From positions 4,241 through 68,240 of the forward strand of contig MSXR01000014.1 of assembly GCA_002083655.1 (NCBI GenBank): 64,000 nucleotides of DNA, written 5' to 3'. Below, piece by piece: positions 1 to 8,191 of the stretch. Made by a program: the position numbers and the translations under genes. Positions within the stretch are counted from its first letter, which is position 1; every line of letters begins with the position of its first letter. Source of the DNA: Proteobacteria bacterium ST_bin14 (GTDB lineage Bacteria; Pseudomonadota; Alphaproteobacteria; Sphingomonadales; Sphingomonadaceae). Under the pieces are notes generated by a model, which was not told the origin of the DNA, did not search any database, and was given only the letters and a program-made list of their open reading frames with translations.

Positions 1-1
1 G

Positions 2-994
2 GCTCTGATCGTTTCGGGCACGCCGGCCGATGGTCGCTGGATGGGCGCAGCGCTTGGTTTGGGACAGCGCGGGCGGGGGCGGACTGCACCCAACCCCAAT
101 GTCGGCTGCATCATCACCCAAAATGGCAGGGTGATTGGCCGGGGCTGGACACAGCCCGGCGGTCGCCCGCATGCCGAAGCGATGGCGCTGGACCAGGCCG
201 GTGGGGATGCCGCTGGCGCGACGCTGTACACCACGCTGGAGCCTTGCGCGCACGTGTCGCCGCGCGGCCCGGCGTGCAGTGACCTGATCATCGCGGCGAA
301 GATCGCCCGGGTGGTGATCGCGCTGGTCGATCCCGACGCGCGGACGTGCGGGCTGGGGATCGCCGCCCTGAAAGCCGCAGGGATAGCGGTGGCGCAAGGG
401 GCGGGTGCGGATGCTGCGCGAATTGGCATGGCGGGATTTTTGACGCGTCAGGCGCTGGGCCGACCCTATGTAACGCTAAAGCTTGCCGCCTCAATCGATG
501 GGCAGATTGCACTGGCCAGTGGCGAGAGCAAATGGATTACCGGGCCACAGGCGCGCGCGCATAGCCATGGGGAACGCGCGCGGCATGAAGCGATTCTGGT
601 CGGGCGCGGTACGCTGGTCGCCGACGCGCCAATGCTGGATGTACGACTGGCGGGGCTGGAGGCGCGATCCCCCCGGCGAATATTATTATCATCAACCGGC
701 GATGCGCCGTCGGGGTGGCAGGTGCTGCGCACCCCCGCTGACGTGGCGACGCTTGACGCGGTGAACGATGTGCTGGTGGAGGGCGGTGCGCGGGCAGCGG
801 CGGCGTTTCTGGCGGCGGACCTGGTTGATCGGTTGCTGCTATACCGCGCGCCGATCATCATCGGGGCGGGGAAGGCGGCGATCGGTGATATCGGGCTGGC
901 TGATCTGGCCAGCGCGCATGGCCGTTGGCGGCTGGATGATCAACGCATGCTTGGCAGCGACCGGCTGGACGTCTACCACCGGACAAGGGGTTAG
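2..994 (+). CDS. ribD: Bifunctional riboflavin biosynthesis protein RibD (5' end outside the window)
   Basis: Deaminates and then reduces the pyrimidine intermediate made by GTP cyclohydrolase II, the second and third steps of riboflavin synthesis in the cytoplasm. The N-terminal half carries the zinc deaminase motifs HAEAM and, about 25 residues later, PCAHVSPRGPAC. The C-terminal half starts near KLAASIDGQIAL and is the NADPH-dependent reductase domain. An ATG lies at 41, but the upstream codons (ending DGRW before MGAALGLG) read like normal RibD N-terminus, so I think the true start is upstream of base 1 and the gene is partial here. It is followed 7 bases later by riboflavin synthase. Domain architecture and neighbours make the call secure; only the start is open. 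Confidence 0.95.
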   Translation, partial: ALIVSGTPADGRWMGAALGLGQRGRGRTAPNPNVGCIITQNGRVIGRGWTQPGGRPHAEAMALDQAGGDAAGATLYTTLEPCAHVSPRGPACSDLIIAAKIARVVIALVDPDARTCGLGIAALKAAGIAVAQGAGADAARIGMAGFLTRQALGRPYVTLKLAASIDGQIALASGESKWITGPQARAHSHGERARHEAILVGRGTLVADAPMLDVRLAGLEARSPRRILLSSTGDAPSGWQVLRTPADVATLDAVNDVLVEGGARAAAAFLAADLVDRLLLYRAPIIIGAGKAAIGDIGLADLASAHGRWRLDDQRMLGSDRLDVYHRTRG

Positions 995-1001
995 CGCGGC
1001 A

Positions 1002-1622
1002 ATGTTTACAGGCATCATCACCGATATCGGCACGATCCACCGGATCGCCAAAGACGGCGACACCCGGCTGGTGGTCGCCACCAATTATGACACGTGCGGC
1101 ATTGATTTTGGCGCATCAATCGCCTGTTCGGGCGTGTGCCTGACGGTGGTGGACAAATCCGGGCCGGGCACGCCGGGGTGGTTTGCGGTTGATGTGTCGG
1201 ACGAAACGATTCGCCGCACCGCGCCGGGCCAGTGGCAGCAGGGCCGCCGCCTGAACCTGGAACGCGCGATGAAATTGGGCGATGAACTAGGTGGGCATAT
1301 CGTGACGGGCCATGTCGACGGCATTGGCATGGTTGATTCGATTGCGGTCGTCGGCGGATCGCATCACGTGGTCGTCATCGCGCCGCCCGAAATTGCGCCC
1401 TTTGTTGCGACCAAGGGGTCGATCACCGTCGACGGTGTGTCGCTGACCGTCAACGCCGTGCATGACCGGGCCGATGGATCGACCGCATTTGACCTGAACA
1501 TCATTCCGCACACCTGGGCCGTCACCGCGCTGGGTGATCTGGTGCTGGGGCAGGAAGTAAATTTGGAGATCGATGTGCTCGCGCGATATCTGGCACGAAT
1601 GAAGGATTATATGTGCGCGTAA
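1002..1622 (+). CDS. ribE: Riboflavin synthase, alpha subunit
   Basis: Dismutates two 6,7-dimethyl-8-ribityllumazine molecules to riboflavin, the last step of the pathway. The 206-residue length is normal. It has the usual two lumazine-binding repeats: the first opens with the hallmark MFTGIITDIG, and the second begins around residue 98 after GGHIVTGHVDG. The ATG at 1002 is chosen because MFTGII is the conserved N-terminus. A longer open frame runs back into ribD (from 768) but has no family similarity there. It lies 7 bases after ribD and is probably in the same transcript. Confidence 0.96.
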   Translation: MFTGIITDIGTIHRIAKDGDTRLVVATNYDTCGIDFGASIACSGVCLTVVDKSGPGTPGWFAVDVSDETIRRTAPGQWQQGRRLNLERAMKLGDELGGHIVTGHVDGIGMVDSIAVVGGSHHVVVIAPPEIAPFVATKGSITVDGVSLTVNAVHDRADGSTAFDLNIIPHTWAVTALGDLVLGQEVNLEIDVLARYLARMKDYMCA

Positions 1623-1636
1623 TGTGAGTTGCTGTA

Positions 1637-1665
1637 TTGACGATCACATTATGGTGTGATTTATT
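1637..1665 (+). promoter_or_regulatory. Predicted ribBX promoter with operator-like palindrome in the spacer
   Basis: A -35-like TTGACG (1637-1642) and a -10-like TTTATT (1660-1665) are separated by 17 bases. A perfect inverted repeat, ATCACA-TTATGG-TGTGAT (1643-1660), fills that spacer and touches the -10. A further half-site TGTGA lies at 1623-1627. Transcription would begin close to the ATG at 1672 and no Shine-Dalgarno sequence is visible, so the mRNA may be leaderless. A palindrome between -35 and -10 is a typical repressor site. The obvious candidate ligand is the HTH domain of the gene it precedes. The inverted repeat is seen directly; promoter and repression are inferred. Confidence 0.55.
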
Positions 1666-1671
1666 GTCGCC

Positions 1672-2973
1672 ATGAGCACGATATTAATCACCAAACTCCG
1701 CAGTCTCGTCACTGATGGGGGCATGTCACGATCCGGCCTCGCCCGCGCCGCCGGTCTCCACGCCAACACGCTGCGCGATCTCGAATCGCCCGACTGGAAC
1801 CCGACGGCGGATACGCTGCGCAAGCTGGAGACCTTCATCTTCGACAGCGATGACAGCCCGGCATTGGTGCCGATTGAGGAAATCATCGACGAAGCGCGCA
1901 ATGGCCGGATGTTCATTCTGGTCGATGATGAGGACCGCGAGAATGAGGGCGATCTGGTCATCCCCGCGCAAATGGCGACGCCTGATGCGATTAATTTTAT
2001 GGCGACGCATGGCCGCGGGCTGATCTGCCTGTCGCTCAGCAAGGCGCGGGTGGATGCGCTGGGGCTCGAATTGATGAGCCGCGCCAACGGCACCCGCCAC
2101 GAAACCGCCTTCACCACCTCTATTGAGGCGCGCGACGGCGTTACCACCGGCATTTCGGCGGCTGACCGGGCACGGACGATTTCGGTGGCGATCGATTCGT
2201 CAAAGGGTCGCGATGACATCGTCACCCCCGGCCATGTCTTTCCGCTGGTCGCACGCGAGGGCGGTGTGCTGGTGCGTGCGGGCCATACCGAGGCCGCCGT
2301 GGATGTCGCGCGGCTGGCCGGGCTGAACCCGTCGGGCGTGATCTGTGAGATCATGAAGGACGACGGCACGATGGCGCGGATGGACGATCTGATATCGTTC
2401 GCGCGGCTGCACAATCTGAAGATGGGCACGATCCGTGACTTGATCGCCTATCGCCGCAAGCATGATCATTTGGTCGAAAAGCGCGCGGAAATGAGCTTTC
2501 ATAGCCAGTGGGGCGGCGAGTGGAAGGCGATGACCTTTTACAACAAGGCCAGCGGCGACGAAACGATTGCGCTGGTGAAGGGGCGGATTGATCCTGATGC
2601 CCCCACGCTGGTGCGGATGCACACGGCATCATGGTTCGTCGATATGTTTGGCGAACAGTCCGAACGTTCGGGGCTGCTGTCGCGGTCAATGGAGTTGATT
2701 GCCGAGGCCGGGTCAGGCGTGATCGTGGTGATCAACCGCCCGATGAAAGACAGCGTATCGCGCTTCATCAAGCTGCGCGGCGAAGGCAAGGGTGCGGGCG
2801 CGCCGGAGATTGAGGAACTGCGCGATTATGGCGTGGGGGCGCAGATTCTGGCCGAACTGGGCGTGCAGGATATGGTGCTGCTCACCAATACGCACCACAG
2901 CCTGGTCGGGCTTGGCGGCTATGGCCTGAGCATCGTCGGCGAACGCCCGATTCCGGGCACTGGCGGGGAGTAA
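1672..2973 (+). CDS. ribB: HTH-domain 3,4-dihydroxy-2-butanone 4-phosphate synthase with degenerate RibA-like domain (RibBX type)
   Basis: Makes the four-carbon precursor of lumazine from ribulose 5-phosphate. Three parts are visible in 433 residues. Residues about 5-58 form a Cro/CI-like helix-turn-helix (SRSGLARAAGLHANTLRDLE, then NPTADTLRKLE). Residues about 65-265 form an intact RibB domain (DDEDRENEGDL, HGRGLICLSL, RAGHTEAAVD, GVICEIMKDDG). Residues about 270-433 resemble GTP cyclohydrolase II at the start and end (ELRDYGVGAQIL, LLTNTHHSLVGLGGYGL), but the three zinc-binding cysteines and the RQEGRGIG loop are gone. The only cysteines in the protein are in RibB. So the RibA half should be inactive, as described for RibBX proteins, and GTP cyclohydrolase II must be encoded elsewhere. 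Fusion of a DNA-binding domain suggests a self-regulating enzyme. Confidence 0.9.
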   Translation: MSTILITKLRSLVTDGGMSRSGLARAAGLHANTLRDLESPDWNPTADTLRKLETFIFDSDDSPALVPIEEIIDEARNGRMFILVDDEDRENEGDLVIPAQMATPDAINFMATHGRGLICLSLSKARVDALGLELMSRANGTRHETAFTTSIEARDGVTTGISAADRARTISVAIDSSKGRDDIVTPGHVFPLVAREGGVLVRAGHTEAAVDVARLAGLNPSGVICEIMKDDGTMARMDDLISFARLHNLKMGTIRDLIAYRRKHDHLVEKRAEMSFHSQWGGEWKAMTFYNKASGDETIALVKGRIDPDAPTLVRMHTASWFVDMFGEQSERSGLLSRSMELIAEAGSGVIVVINRPMKDSVSRFIKLRGEGKGAGAPEIEELRDYGVGAQILAELGVQDMVLLTNTHHSLVGLGGYGLSIVGERPIPGTGGE

Positions 2974-3017
2974 ATTCCTTCCCGAGCTCACTCGGAGAAG
3001 ACTGAACAGGAAGCAAC

Positions 3018-3437
3018 ATGGCAAAACTTCTCATCGTCGAAGCACGTTTCTATGATCACCTGAACAATATGCTGATTGAGGGTGCGCGCGCCGCCATCGA
3101 AGCAGCGGGCCATGCGCATGAGACGATCACCGTGCCCGGTGCGCTCGAAGTGCCCGGCGCGATTGCGATGGCGGCGGAGACCGGGGCTTATGATGGCTAT
3201 GTCGGCCTGGGGGTCGTCATCCGCGGTGAGACCTATCATTTCGAAATCGTGGCGGGTGAAAGCGCACGCGGACTGATGGCGCTCAGCATGGACGGACTGT
3301 GCATCGGCAACGGCATATTGACCGTGGAAAATGAAGCGCAAGCGCTGGCCCGCGCGCATCCGGCGGATAAGGACAAGGGCGGCGAAGCGGCCAAGGCGGC
3401 GCTGGCGATGATGGCGTTGAAGGCGCGCTTCGGCTGA
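3018..3437 (+). CDS. ribH: 6,7-dimethyl-8-ribityllumazine synthase
   Basis: Condenses the RibB and RibD products to lumazine, the substrate of the upstream riboflavin synthase. The 139 residues show the usual small alpha/beta subunit: MAKLLIVEARFYDHLNNMLIEGA at the substrate loop, VPGALEVPGAI, and GLGVVIRGETYHFEIVAGE containing the catalytic His region. AGGAAG lies 7 bases before the ATG. The gene is 44 bases after ribBX and completes a ribD-ribE-ribBX-ribH cluster. No nusB follows, although nusB often comes next in other bacteria. I saw no FMN riboswitch in the gaps between these genes. Confidence 0.96.
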   Translation: MAKLLIVEARFYDHLNNMLIEGARAAIEAAGHAHETITVPGALEVPGAIAMAAETGAYDGYVGLGVVIRGETYHFEIVAGESARGLMALSMDGLCIGNGILTVENEAQALARAHPADKDKGGEAAKAALAMMALKARFG

Positions 3438-3441
3438 TCGC

Positions 3442-3873
3442 ATGCCGGGCCAGCCGCCCCCATCGCGCTATCGCATTTATGAGCGCCACAGGCGGCTGGT
3501 GGTGGTCGATCAATGGGCGCATGGCGCTCGCCCGGCGCATTCGCCGGTGACTTTTGCAGGGTCGTCAACAACCAAACAAACGCTTGTCGGCAAACTCGAT
3601 CGGATCGCGTTTGACGGGCGCACATCCTTCACAACCCACCCGCTGTTCGATTCCAAGGGGCCACGCACGATCATCCTCGTTGCGAGCAATGCGTCCACGA
3701 TCAAGGGGATAAAGATCGCGCTGGTGGCCGGTGCTGGCGCAATCGTCACGCTCGGGTTCGTCGCGCCATTTCTATTGCTGCCGCTGGTCATTTTGTTCCA
3801 GCGCAAGATGCGCGATCGGCTTCGGGCAGTGGCCACGGCGTGGCTTGATCGTATCGCAACCATCACCTCTTGA
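3442..3873 (+). CDS. Hypothetical inner-membrane protein
   Basis: A 143-residue protein I cannot assign to a named family. The N-terminal part (SRYRIYERHRRLVVVDQW, then a polar stretch to about residue 75) looks soluble. Residues about 85-118 are strongly hydrophobic (IKIALVAGAGAIVTLGFVAPFLLLPLVILF) and should span the membrane once or as a hairpin, followed by a basic tail. It starts only 4 bases after ribH and its stop overlaps the next start (TTGA at 3870), so it is probably translated from the rib transcript. Codon use matches the neighbours. It is a real gene by context, but its function is unknown. Confidence 0.65.
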   Translation: MPGQPPPSRYRIYERHRRLVVVDQWAHGARPAHSPVTFAGSSTTKQTLVGKLDRIAFDGRTSFTTHPLFDSKGPRTIILVASNASTIKGIKIALVAGAGAIVTLGFVAPFLLLPLVILFQRKMRDRLRAVATAWLDRIATITS

Positions 3874-4430
3874 AGAAAGCACAGCCCGTGACCGGCCCGA
3901 TCCTGTTTACCCCCCGTCTGATCCTGCGGCCGGTTGCCGCCGAGGATCTGGCGCCCTGGATCGCGTTTCATGAGGATGAGCAGACGATGCGCTTTCTGGG
4001 GGGCGTGCAGCCACCGTCGATCGCGTGGCGTGGGCTTTGCACCATGGCAGGAGCCTGGAGTATTCGCGGCTTTTCGATGTTCTCGCTGATCGAGCGCGAC
4101 ACGGGGCGCTGGATCGGTCGGGCAGGGCCGTGGTGCCCCGAAGGATGGCCGGGCAACGAGATCGCCTGGGGCTTGGCGCGGGAATTCGTCGGCAGGGGCT
4201 TCGCGCATGAAGCCGCCATCGCGTCGATCGACTATGCGATCGAGCTGCTCGGTTGGGAAGAGGTGATCCACACAATCTCCCCCGACAACGCCCCGTCGAT
4301 TGCGCTTGCCCGCAAACTGGGCGCAACCAACCGCGGCCCGACGCGGCTTCCGCCACCGCATGGAACCAACCCGATTGATGCCTGGGGGCAAAGCGCGGAT
4401 GATTGGCGCGCGCAGCGGGCAAGTCGCTAG
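3870..4430 (+). CDS. GNAT-family N-acetyltransferase
   Basis: Probably transfers an acetyl group to a protein N-terminus or small amine. The protein has the RimJ/RimL-like layout: LFTPRLILRPVAAEDLAPW at the N-terminus, a central core, then GWGLAREFVGRGFAHEAAIASIDYA containing the acetyl-CoA loop, and NAPSIALARKLGAT near the end. It is 186 residues from the TTG at 3870, which overlaps the upstream stop; a GTG at 3888 is also possible and would remove six residues. The substrate cannot be told from sequence. Confidence 0.88.
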   Translation: MKKAQPVTGPILFTPRLILRPVAAEDLAPWIAFHEDEQTMRFLGGVQPPSIAWRGLCTMAGAWSIRGFSMFSLIERDTGRWIGRAGPWCPEGWPGNEIAWGLAREFVGRGFAHEAAIASIDYAIELLGWEEVIHTISPDNAPSIALARKLGATNRGPTRLPPPHGTNPIDAWGQSADDWRAQRASR

Positions 4431-4487
4431 TCTTTCCGCGCGGGCTTACTTATACCGATGTCAGTAACGATCCCCCGGAGACGACCA

Positions 4488-5858
4488 ATGGCGCTCGCCC
4501 ACACGTTTAAGGCCAATCCGCATTGGTTGAAACCAATCCCGCAAAGCGCGATCCGCGCGATCCCGGGGGAAGACGGGCTGCCGCTGGTTGGCAACACGTT
4601 TCGCATGTTGCGCGATCCGGTGGGGTTTGGGCGGCGGATGATCGCCACCTATGGCCCGGTGTTTCGCAACAACGCCTTTGGCGGGCCGCAGGTGAACATG
4701 GTCGGCCCGGACGCCAATGAATTGCTGCTGTTTGACCGGGACAAGGTGTTTTCATCCGAACAGGGCTGGGGCCCGCTGCTGAACCTGTTGTTCCCGCGCG
4801 GGCTGATGCTGATGGATTTTGAAAAGCACCGTGCCGATCGCCGCGTCATGGCGGTTGCGTTCAAGCCAGAGCCGATGCGCCATTATGCGCAGGCGCTGAA
4901 CACCGGCATCGCGCGTGAAGTGGCTGGCTGGGGCAACAAACCGATCCAGTTTTATGATGCCATTAAGGAACTGACGCTCGATCTGGCGGCAGAGAGTTTT
5001 CTGGGCATGGAACTGGGGCCAGAGGCGACCAAGATCAACCAGGCCTTTGTCGATGAAGTGCAGGCAAGCGTAACGCCGGTCCGCATTCCATTGCCCGGCA
5101 CGATGATGGCCAAGGGCGTGAAGGCGCGGCAATATCTGGTTGATTTTTTCCTGCGCGAAATTCCCAAACGTCGCGAGGGCGCAGGCCAGGACTTTTTCTC
5201 GCAATTCTGCCGCGCCACTGACGATGACGGAGAGCCGTTGTCGGACATGGCGATTGCCGATCACATGAATTTCCTGATGATGGCAGCGCACGACACGATT
5301 ACGTCGTCCGCGACCAGCCTGGTTATGCTGCTGGGCCGCAACCCGGAATGGCAGGAAAAACTGCGTGCGGAAATTGGCGCGCTGGGGCTGAACGATGAAG
5401 AGGGGCTCGCTTACGGCCAACTCGATCAGCTTGAATTGACCGATTATGCTTTCAAGGAGGCGCTGCGGTTGATCCCGCCGGTGCCATCATTGCCGCGCCG
5501 GGCGCTGAAGGCGTTTGAATTTGGCGGCTATCAAATCCCGGCAGGCGCGAACTGCAATATCGCGATTGCCTATACCCACATGATGCCCGACATCTGGCCG
5601 GAGCCCGAGAAATTCGATCCGATGCGGTTTTCGCCGGAGCAATCGCGCGGGCGGCACAAATATGCTTGGGTGCCGTTTGGCGGGGGCGCGCATATGTGCC
5701 TGGGGCTGCACTTTGCGACGATGCAGATCCGCATCTTGATGGTGCAGTTGCTGCGCCGCTACCGGATTGAGCTCGACGAAGGCAGCGGCGCGCAGTGGCA
5801 GCCCTGGCCAATTCCGCGCCCCAAGGACGGGCTGCCGCTGAAGTTCGTACCGCTTTAG
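4488..5858 (+). CDS. Cytochrome P450
   Basis: Heme-thiolate monooxygenase of about 456 residues, cytosolic type with no membrane anchor. It shows the I-helix oxygen-binding segment AAHDTITSS, the K-helix ExxR in FKEALRL, and the heme loop FGGGAHMCLG with Cys404 as the iron ligand. The start at 4488 is preferred because CGGAG sits 7 bases before it; an in-frame ATG at 4458 would add ten poorly conserved residues. No ferredoxin or ferredoxin reductase lies next to it, so electrons come from elsewhere. The substrate is unknown; the long hydrophobic N-terminal segments point to a lipid or terpenoid rather than a small polar compound, but this is only a guess. Confidence 0.93.
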   Translation: MALAHTFKANPHWLKPIPQSAIRAIPGEDGLPLVGNTFRMLRDPVGFGRRMIATYGPVFRNNAFGGPQVNMVGPDANELLLFDRDKVFSSEQGWGPLLNLLFPRGLMLMDFEKHRADRRVMAVAFKPEPMRHYAQALNTGIAREVAGWGNKPIQFYDAIKELTLDLAAESFLGMELGPEATKINQAFVDEVQASVTPVRIPLPGTMMAKGVKARQYLVDFFLREIPKRREGAGQDFFSQFCRATDDDGEPLSDMAIADHMNFLMMAAHDTITSSATSLVMLLGRNPEWQEKLRAEIGALGLNDEEGLAYGQLDQLELTDYAFKEALRLIPPVPSLPRRALKAFEFGGYQIPAGANCNIAIAYTHMMPDIWPEPEKFDPMRFSPEQSRGRHKYAWVPFGGGAHMCLGLHFATMQIRILMVQLLRRYRIELDEGSGAQWQPWPIPRPKDGLPLKFVPL

Positions 5859-5885
5859 GCGGGAAGCTACAGGCGAGAAGCTAGA

Positions 5886-6036
5886 GTTTTTCACGCGGAG
5901 GCGCGGAGGTCGCGGAGGTGGTGCGCAGGACAATGCGCGCAGCGCCTTCGCATCATTGCCACGGAAAGGGCCGCCTCGCCGTAAACGAGCCAGCCCCTTT
6001 TTCCTCCGCGTCTCCGCGCCGCCGCGTGAACAAAAC
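5886..6036. repeat. Interspersed inverted-repeat element between P450 and OYE genes
   Basis: Two GC-rich arms of about 33 bases face each other: 5886-5918 (core TTCACGCGGAGGCGCGGAG) and 6003-6036 (its near-complement). Roughly 84 unrelated bases lie between them. Each arm also contains tandem GCGGAGG units. There is no coding potential. The arms would form a long stem in RNA between two convergent genes (P450 on +, oxidoreductase on -), so it may serve as a two-way terminator, or be a small non-autonomous repeat. The arms are seen directly; the role is inferred. Confidence 0.6.
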
Positions 6037-6045
6037 GCTTACTGA

Positions 6046-7134
6046 CTAAGCCGCCGCCGTCTCCAGCGCGGGATAATCGATATAGCCTTCCGGCCCCTGG
6101 CTGTACCAAGTCTGCCAATTGCCCTGATTAAGCGTAGCACCAGTGCGCAGGCGTTCCGGCAAATCGGGATTGGCGAGGAAGGTGCGCCCAAAGCTGACCG
6201 CATCCGCCACGCCTGAATCGATCACCGCCTGTGCGGCGTCCGCCGTTACATAATCCGAATTCACCACCAGCGGCCCGGCAAACACCTCGCGGATCGCAGG
6301 CGACAAACGCGGCACATCGGTGCGACCAAAGGTGCCATCGGGGCCGGGTTCGCGCAGTTCGAGGAACCCGATGCCAATGTCGCTCAGCAGCTTGGCAGCG
6401 GCGGTGAAGAGCGCGTGCGGGTTGCTGTCATCCACCCCTTGCGATTCGCCATTGGGTGACAGCCGCACCGATGTGCGGTCCGCGCCTGCCGCTGATGCCA
6501 CCGCCTCCGTCACTTCGCGCAGCAGCCTGGTGCGGTTGTCGATCGATCCGCCATAAACGTCATCGCGCGCATTGGCCCCGTCACGCAGGAACTGATCGAT
6601 CAGATAGCCATTGGCGGCATGAATCTGCACCCCGTCAAAACCGGCGGCCAGCGCGTTGCGGGTGGCGCGGGCATAATCTTCCAGCAACCCCGGAATCTCG
6701 TCAATCCGCAGTGGGCGCGCGGTTTCGAAATCCTGCCGCCCTTGATAGGTATGCGCCTGGCCCGCCGTGGCGGTGGCCGATGATGACACGGGCTGCTCGC
6801 CGATCACCGACGAATGCACCTGGCGCCCCATATGCCATAATTGCGCGATGATCCGCCCGCCGGCTTCATGGGTGGCGGCAACCACCGGCTTCCACGCTTC
6901 GGTCTGCTCGTCCGTCCACAGGCCGGGCGCAAAGGGCCAGCCAAGCCCCTGGCGGCTGATGCCGGTTGCTTCGGAAATGATCAGCCCGGCACTGGCGCGC
7001 TGGGCGTAATATTCGCCCATGATTGGCTGCGGCACATGGCCCTTGGTGGACCGGCCACGCGTCAGCGGTGCCATCAAAATGCGGTTGGGCGCGGCGATTG
7101 CGCCAAGTTGAATGGGATCGAACAGGCTCGGCAT
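6046..7134 (-). CDS. Old yellow enzyme family alkene reductase
   Basis: FMN-dependent NAD(P)H oxidoreductase that reduces activated C=C bonds. The 362-residue TIM barrel shows FDPIQLGAIAAPNRILMAPLTR at the N-terminus, EATGIS, AQLWHMGRQVHSS, the substrate-binding HxxN in IHAANGYLIDQFLRD, and the FMN phosphate segment FGRTFLANPDLPERL near the end. It is closest in layout to the NemA/OYE group. The start is set at MPSLFDP (7134); a frame continues to 7227, but those residues do not look like OYE. It faces the EamA gene across a 123-base divergent gap. Confidence 0.94.
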   Translation of the reverse strand: MPSLFDPIQLGAIAAPNRILMAPLTRGRSTKGHVPQPIMGEYYAQRASAGLIISEATGISRQGLGWPFAPGLWTDEQTEAWKPVVAATHEAGGRIIAQLWHMGRQVHSSVIGEQPVSSSATATAGQAHTYQGRQDFETARPLRIDEIPGLLEDYARATRNALAAGFDGVQIHAANGYLIDQFLRDGANARDDVYGGSIDNRTRLLREVTEAVASAAGADRTSVRLSPNGESQGVDDSNPHALFTAAAKLLSDIGIGFLELREPGPDGTFGRTDVPRLSPAIREVFAGPLVVNSDYVTADAAQAVIDSGVADAVSFGRTFLANPDLPERLRTGATLNQGNWQTWYSQGPEGYIDYPALETAAA

Positions 7135-7257
7135 GAATGGGCTTCCTTGATCAGGCACCCTGTTTTGCAGGGCGACGCCGCAAACATAGGGCGCTATGCG
7201 CCGCAATGCATCATCTGCGTTACCCAAGAAAAGCTAGGCCGGTAAAAACCAACGATC

Positions 7258-8169
7258 ATGGCCAACACCACCCCAGCTTCCGCCGCAGCTGCAGCACCTT
7301 CCGCCCGTGCATTGGCGGCGTTGCTGATCGCCAATGTCGCGCTCGCCTTTGGCCCGTTATTCGTGCGCATCGCCGATACCGGGCCGGTGGCGTCGGCATT
7401 CTGGCGGATCACGCTGGCGGCTCCGGTGCTGATCATGATCGCGCTGGGCAGCGGGTGGCGGCCCCGGCAAATTGGCCGCTCCATCTGGGGGTTTGTGGCG
7501 TTTGCAGGCGTGTTTTTTGCCGCCGATCTGGCGAGCTGGCATGTCGGCATTTTGGGCACAACGCTCGCCAATGCGACGTTGTTCGGCAATTCAGCGACCT
7601 TGTTTTTCCCCATTTACGGCTTTCTCGTCGCGCGCGCGCTGCCCAGCCGGATGCAGGGTTTTGCGTTGCTGCTCGCCACGATTGGCGCGGGGTTGCTGCT
7701 TGGCCGGTCATATGAACTCAGCCCGGCCAATCTGGTGGGCGATCTGCTCTGCCTGCTCGCGGGGATTCTCTACACCGGCTATTTCATCCTGATGGCGCGT
7801 GCGCGCGAGACGATGGCGGCGGTGCCCGCGCTGGCGGTATCGACCATGGCCAGCATCCTGCCGCTGCTGGCCATGGCGATGGTATTGGGGGAACGGATTA
7901 TTCCTGATCACTGGGGGGCGTTGGTCGGGCTGGCGCTGGCCAGCCAGGTGATCGGGCAGGGCATGATGATTTATGCACTGGGCAAGCTGAGCCCGCTGGT
8001 GATTGGCATTGGCCTGCTGATTCAGCCGGTCGTTGCCGCGATTACGGGCTGGATTGTGTTTCGCGAGCAATTGGGGCTGGCCGATCTGATTGGCGGGGTG
8101 CTGGTGGCAATTGCGCTGGTGCTCGTCCGCCGACCGGCCCCGCTTGGCGCGGGGCAGGACCGCCGCTAA
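7258..8169 (+). CDS. EamA/DMT-family transporter
   Basis: A 303-residue integral membrane protein with about ten hydrophobic segments in two repeated EamA halves. The first half contains LLIANVALAFGPLFVRIAD, and the second begins near LVGDLLCLLAGILYTGYFILMARA. These proteins export metabolites or amino acids, but the substrate is not visible. The N-terminus is Ala-rich (NTTPASAAAAAPSARALAA). It is followed 22 bases later by the COQ9 gene, which may share the transcript. Confidence 0.9.
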   Translation: MANTTPASAAAAAPSARALAALLIANVALAFGPLFVRIADTGPVASAFWRITLAAPVLIMIALGSGWRPRQIGRSIWGFVAFAGVFFAADLASWHVGILGTTLANATLFGNSATLFFPIYGFLVARALPSRMQGFALLLATIGAGLLLGRSYELSPANLVGDLLCLLAGILYTGYFILMARARETMAAVPALAVSTMASILPLLAMAMVLGERIIPDHWGALVGLALASQVIGQGMMIYALGKLSPLVIGIGLLIQPVVAAITGWIVFREQLGLADLIGGVLVAIALVLVRRPAPLGAGQDRR

Positions 8170-8191
8170 AAGGCGCATAAGGAGATAGATA

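Noticed and set aside
1644..2429. Open frame of 261 codons on the - strand across the ribBX promoter
   Set aside because: Ser/Arg-rich shadow of ribBX with no motif; it would also run through the promoter palindrome.
1672..2973. Naming the gene ribBA (bifunctional with GTP cyclohydrolase II)
   Set aside because: The zinc cysteines and RQEGRGIG loop are absent, so a cyclohydrolase activity is not supported.
2974..3017. Possible FMN riboswitch before ribH
   Set aside because: The gap is only 44 bases and holds just a ribosome site. The start of ribD is outside the window, so a riboswitch upstream of the cluster cannot be excluded.
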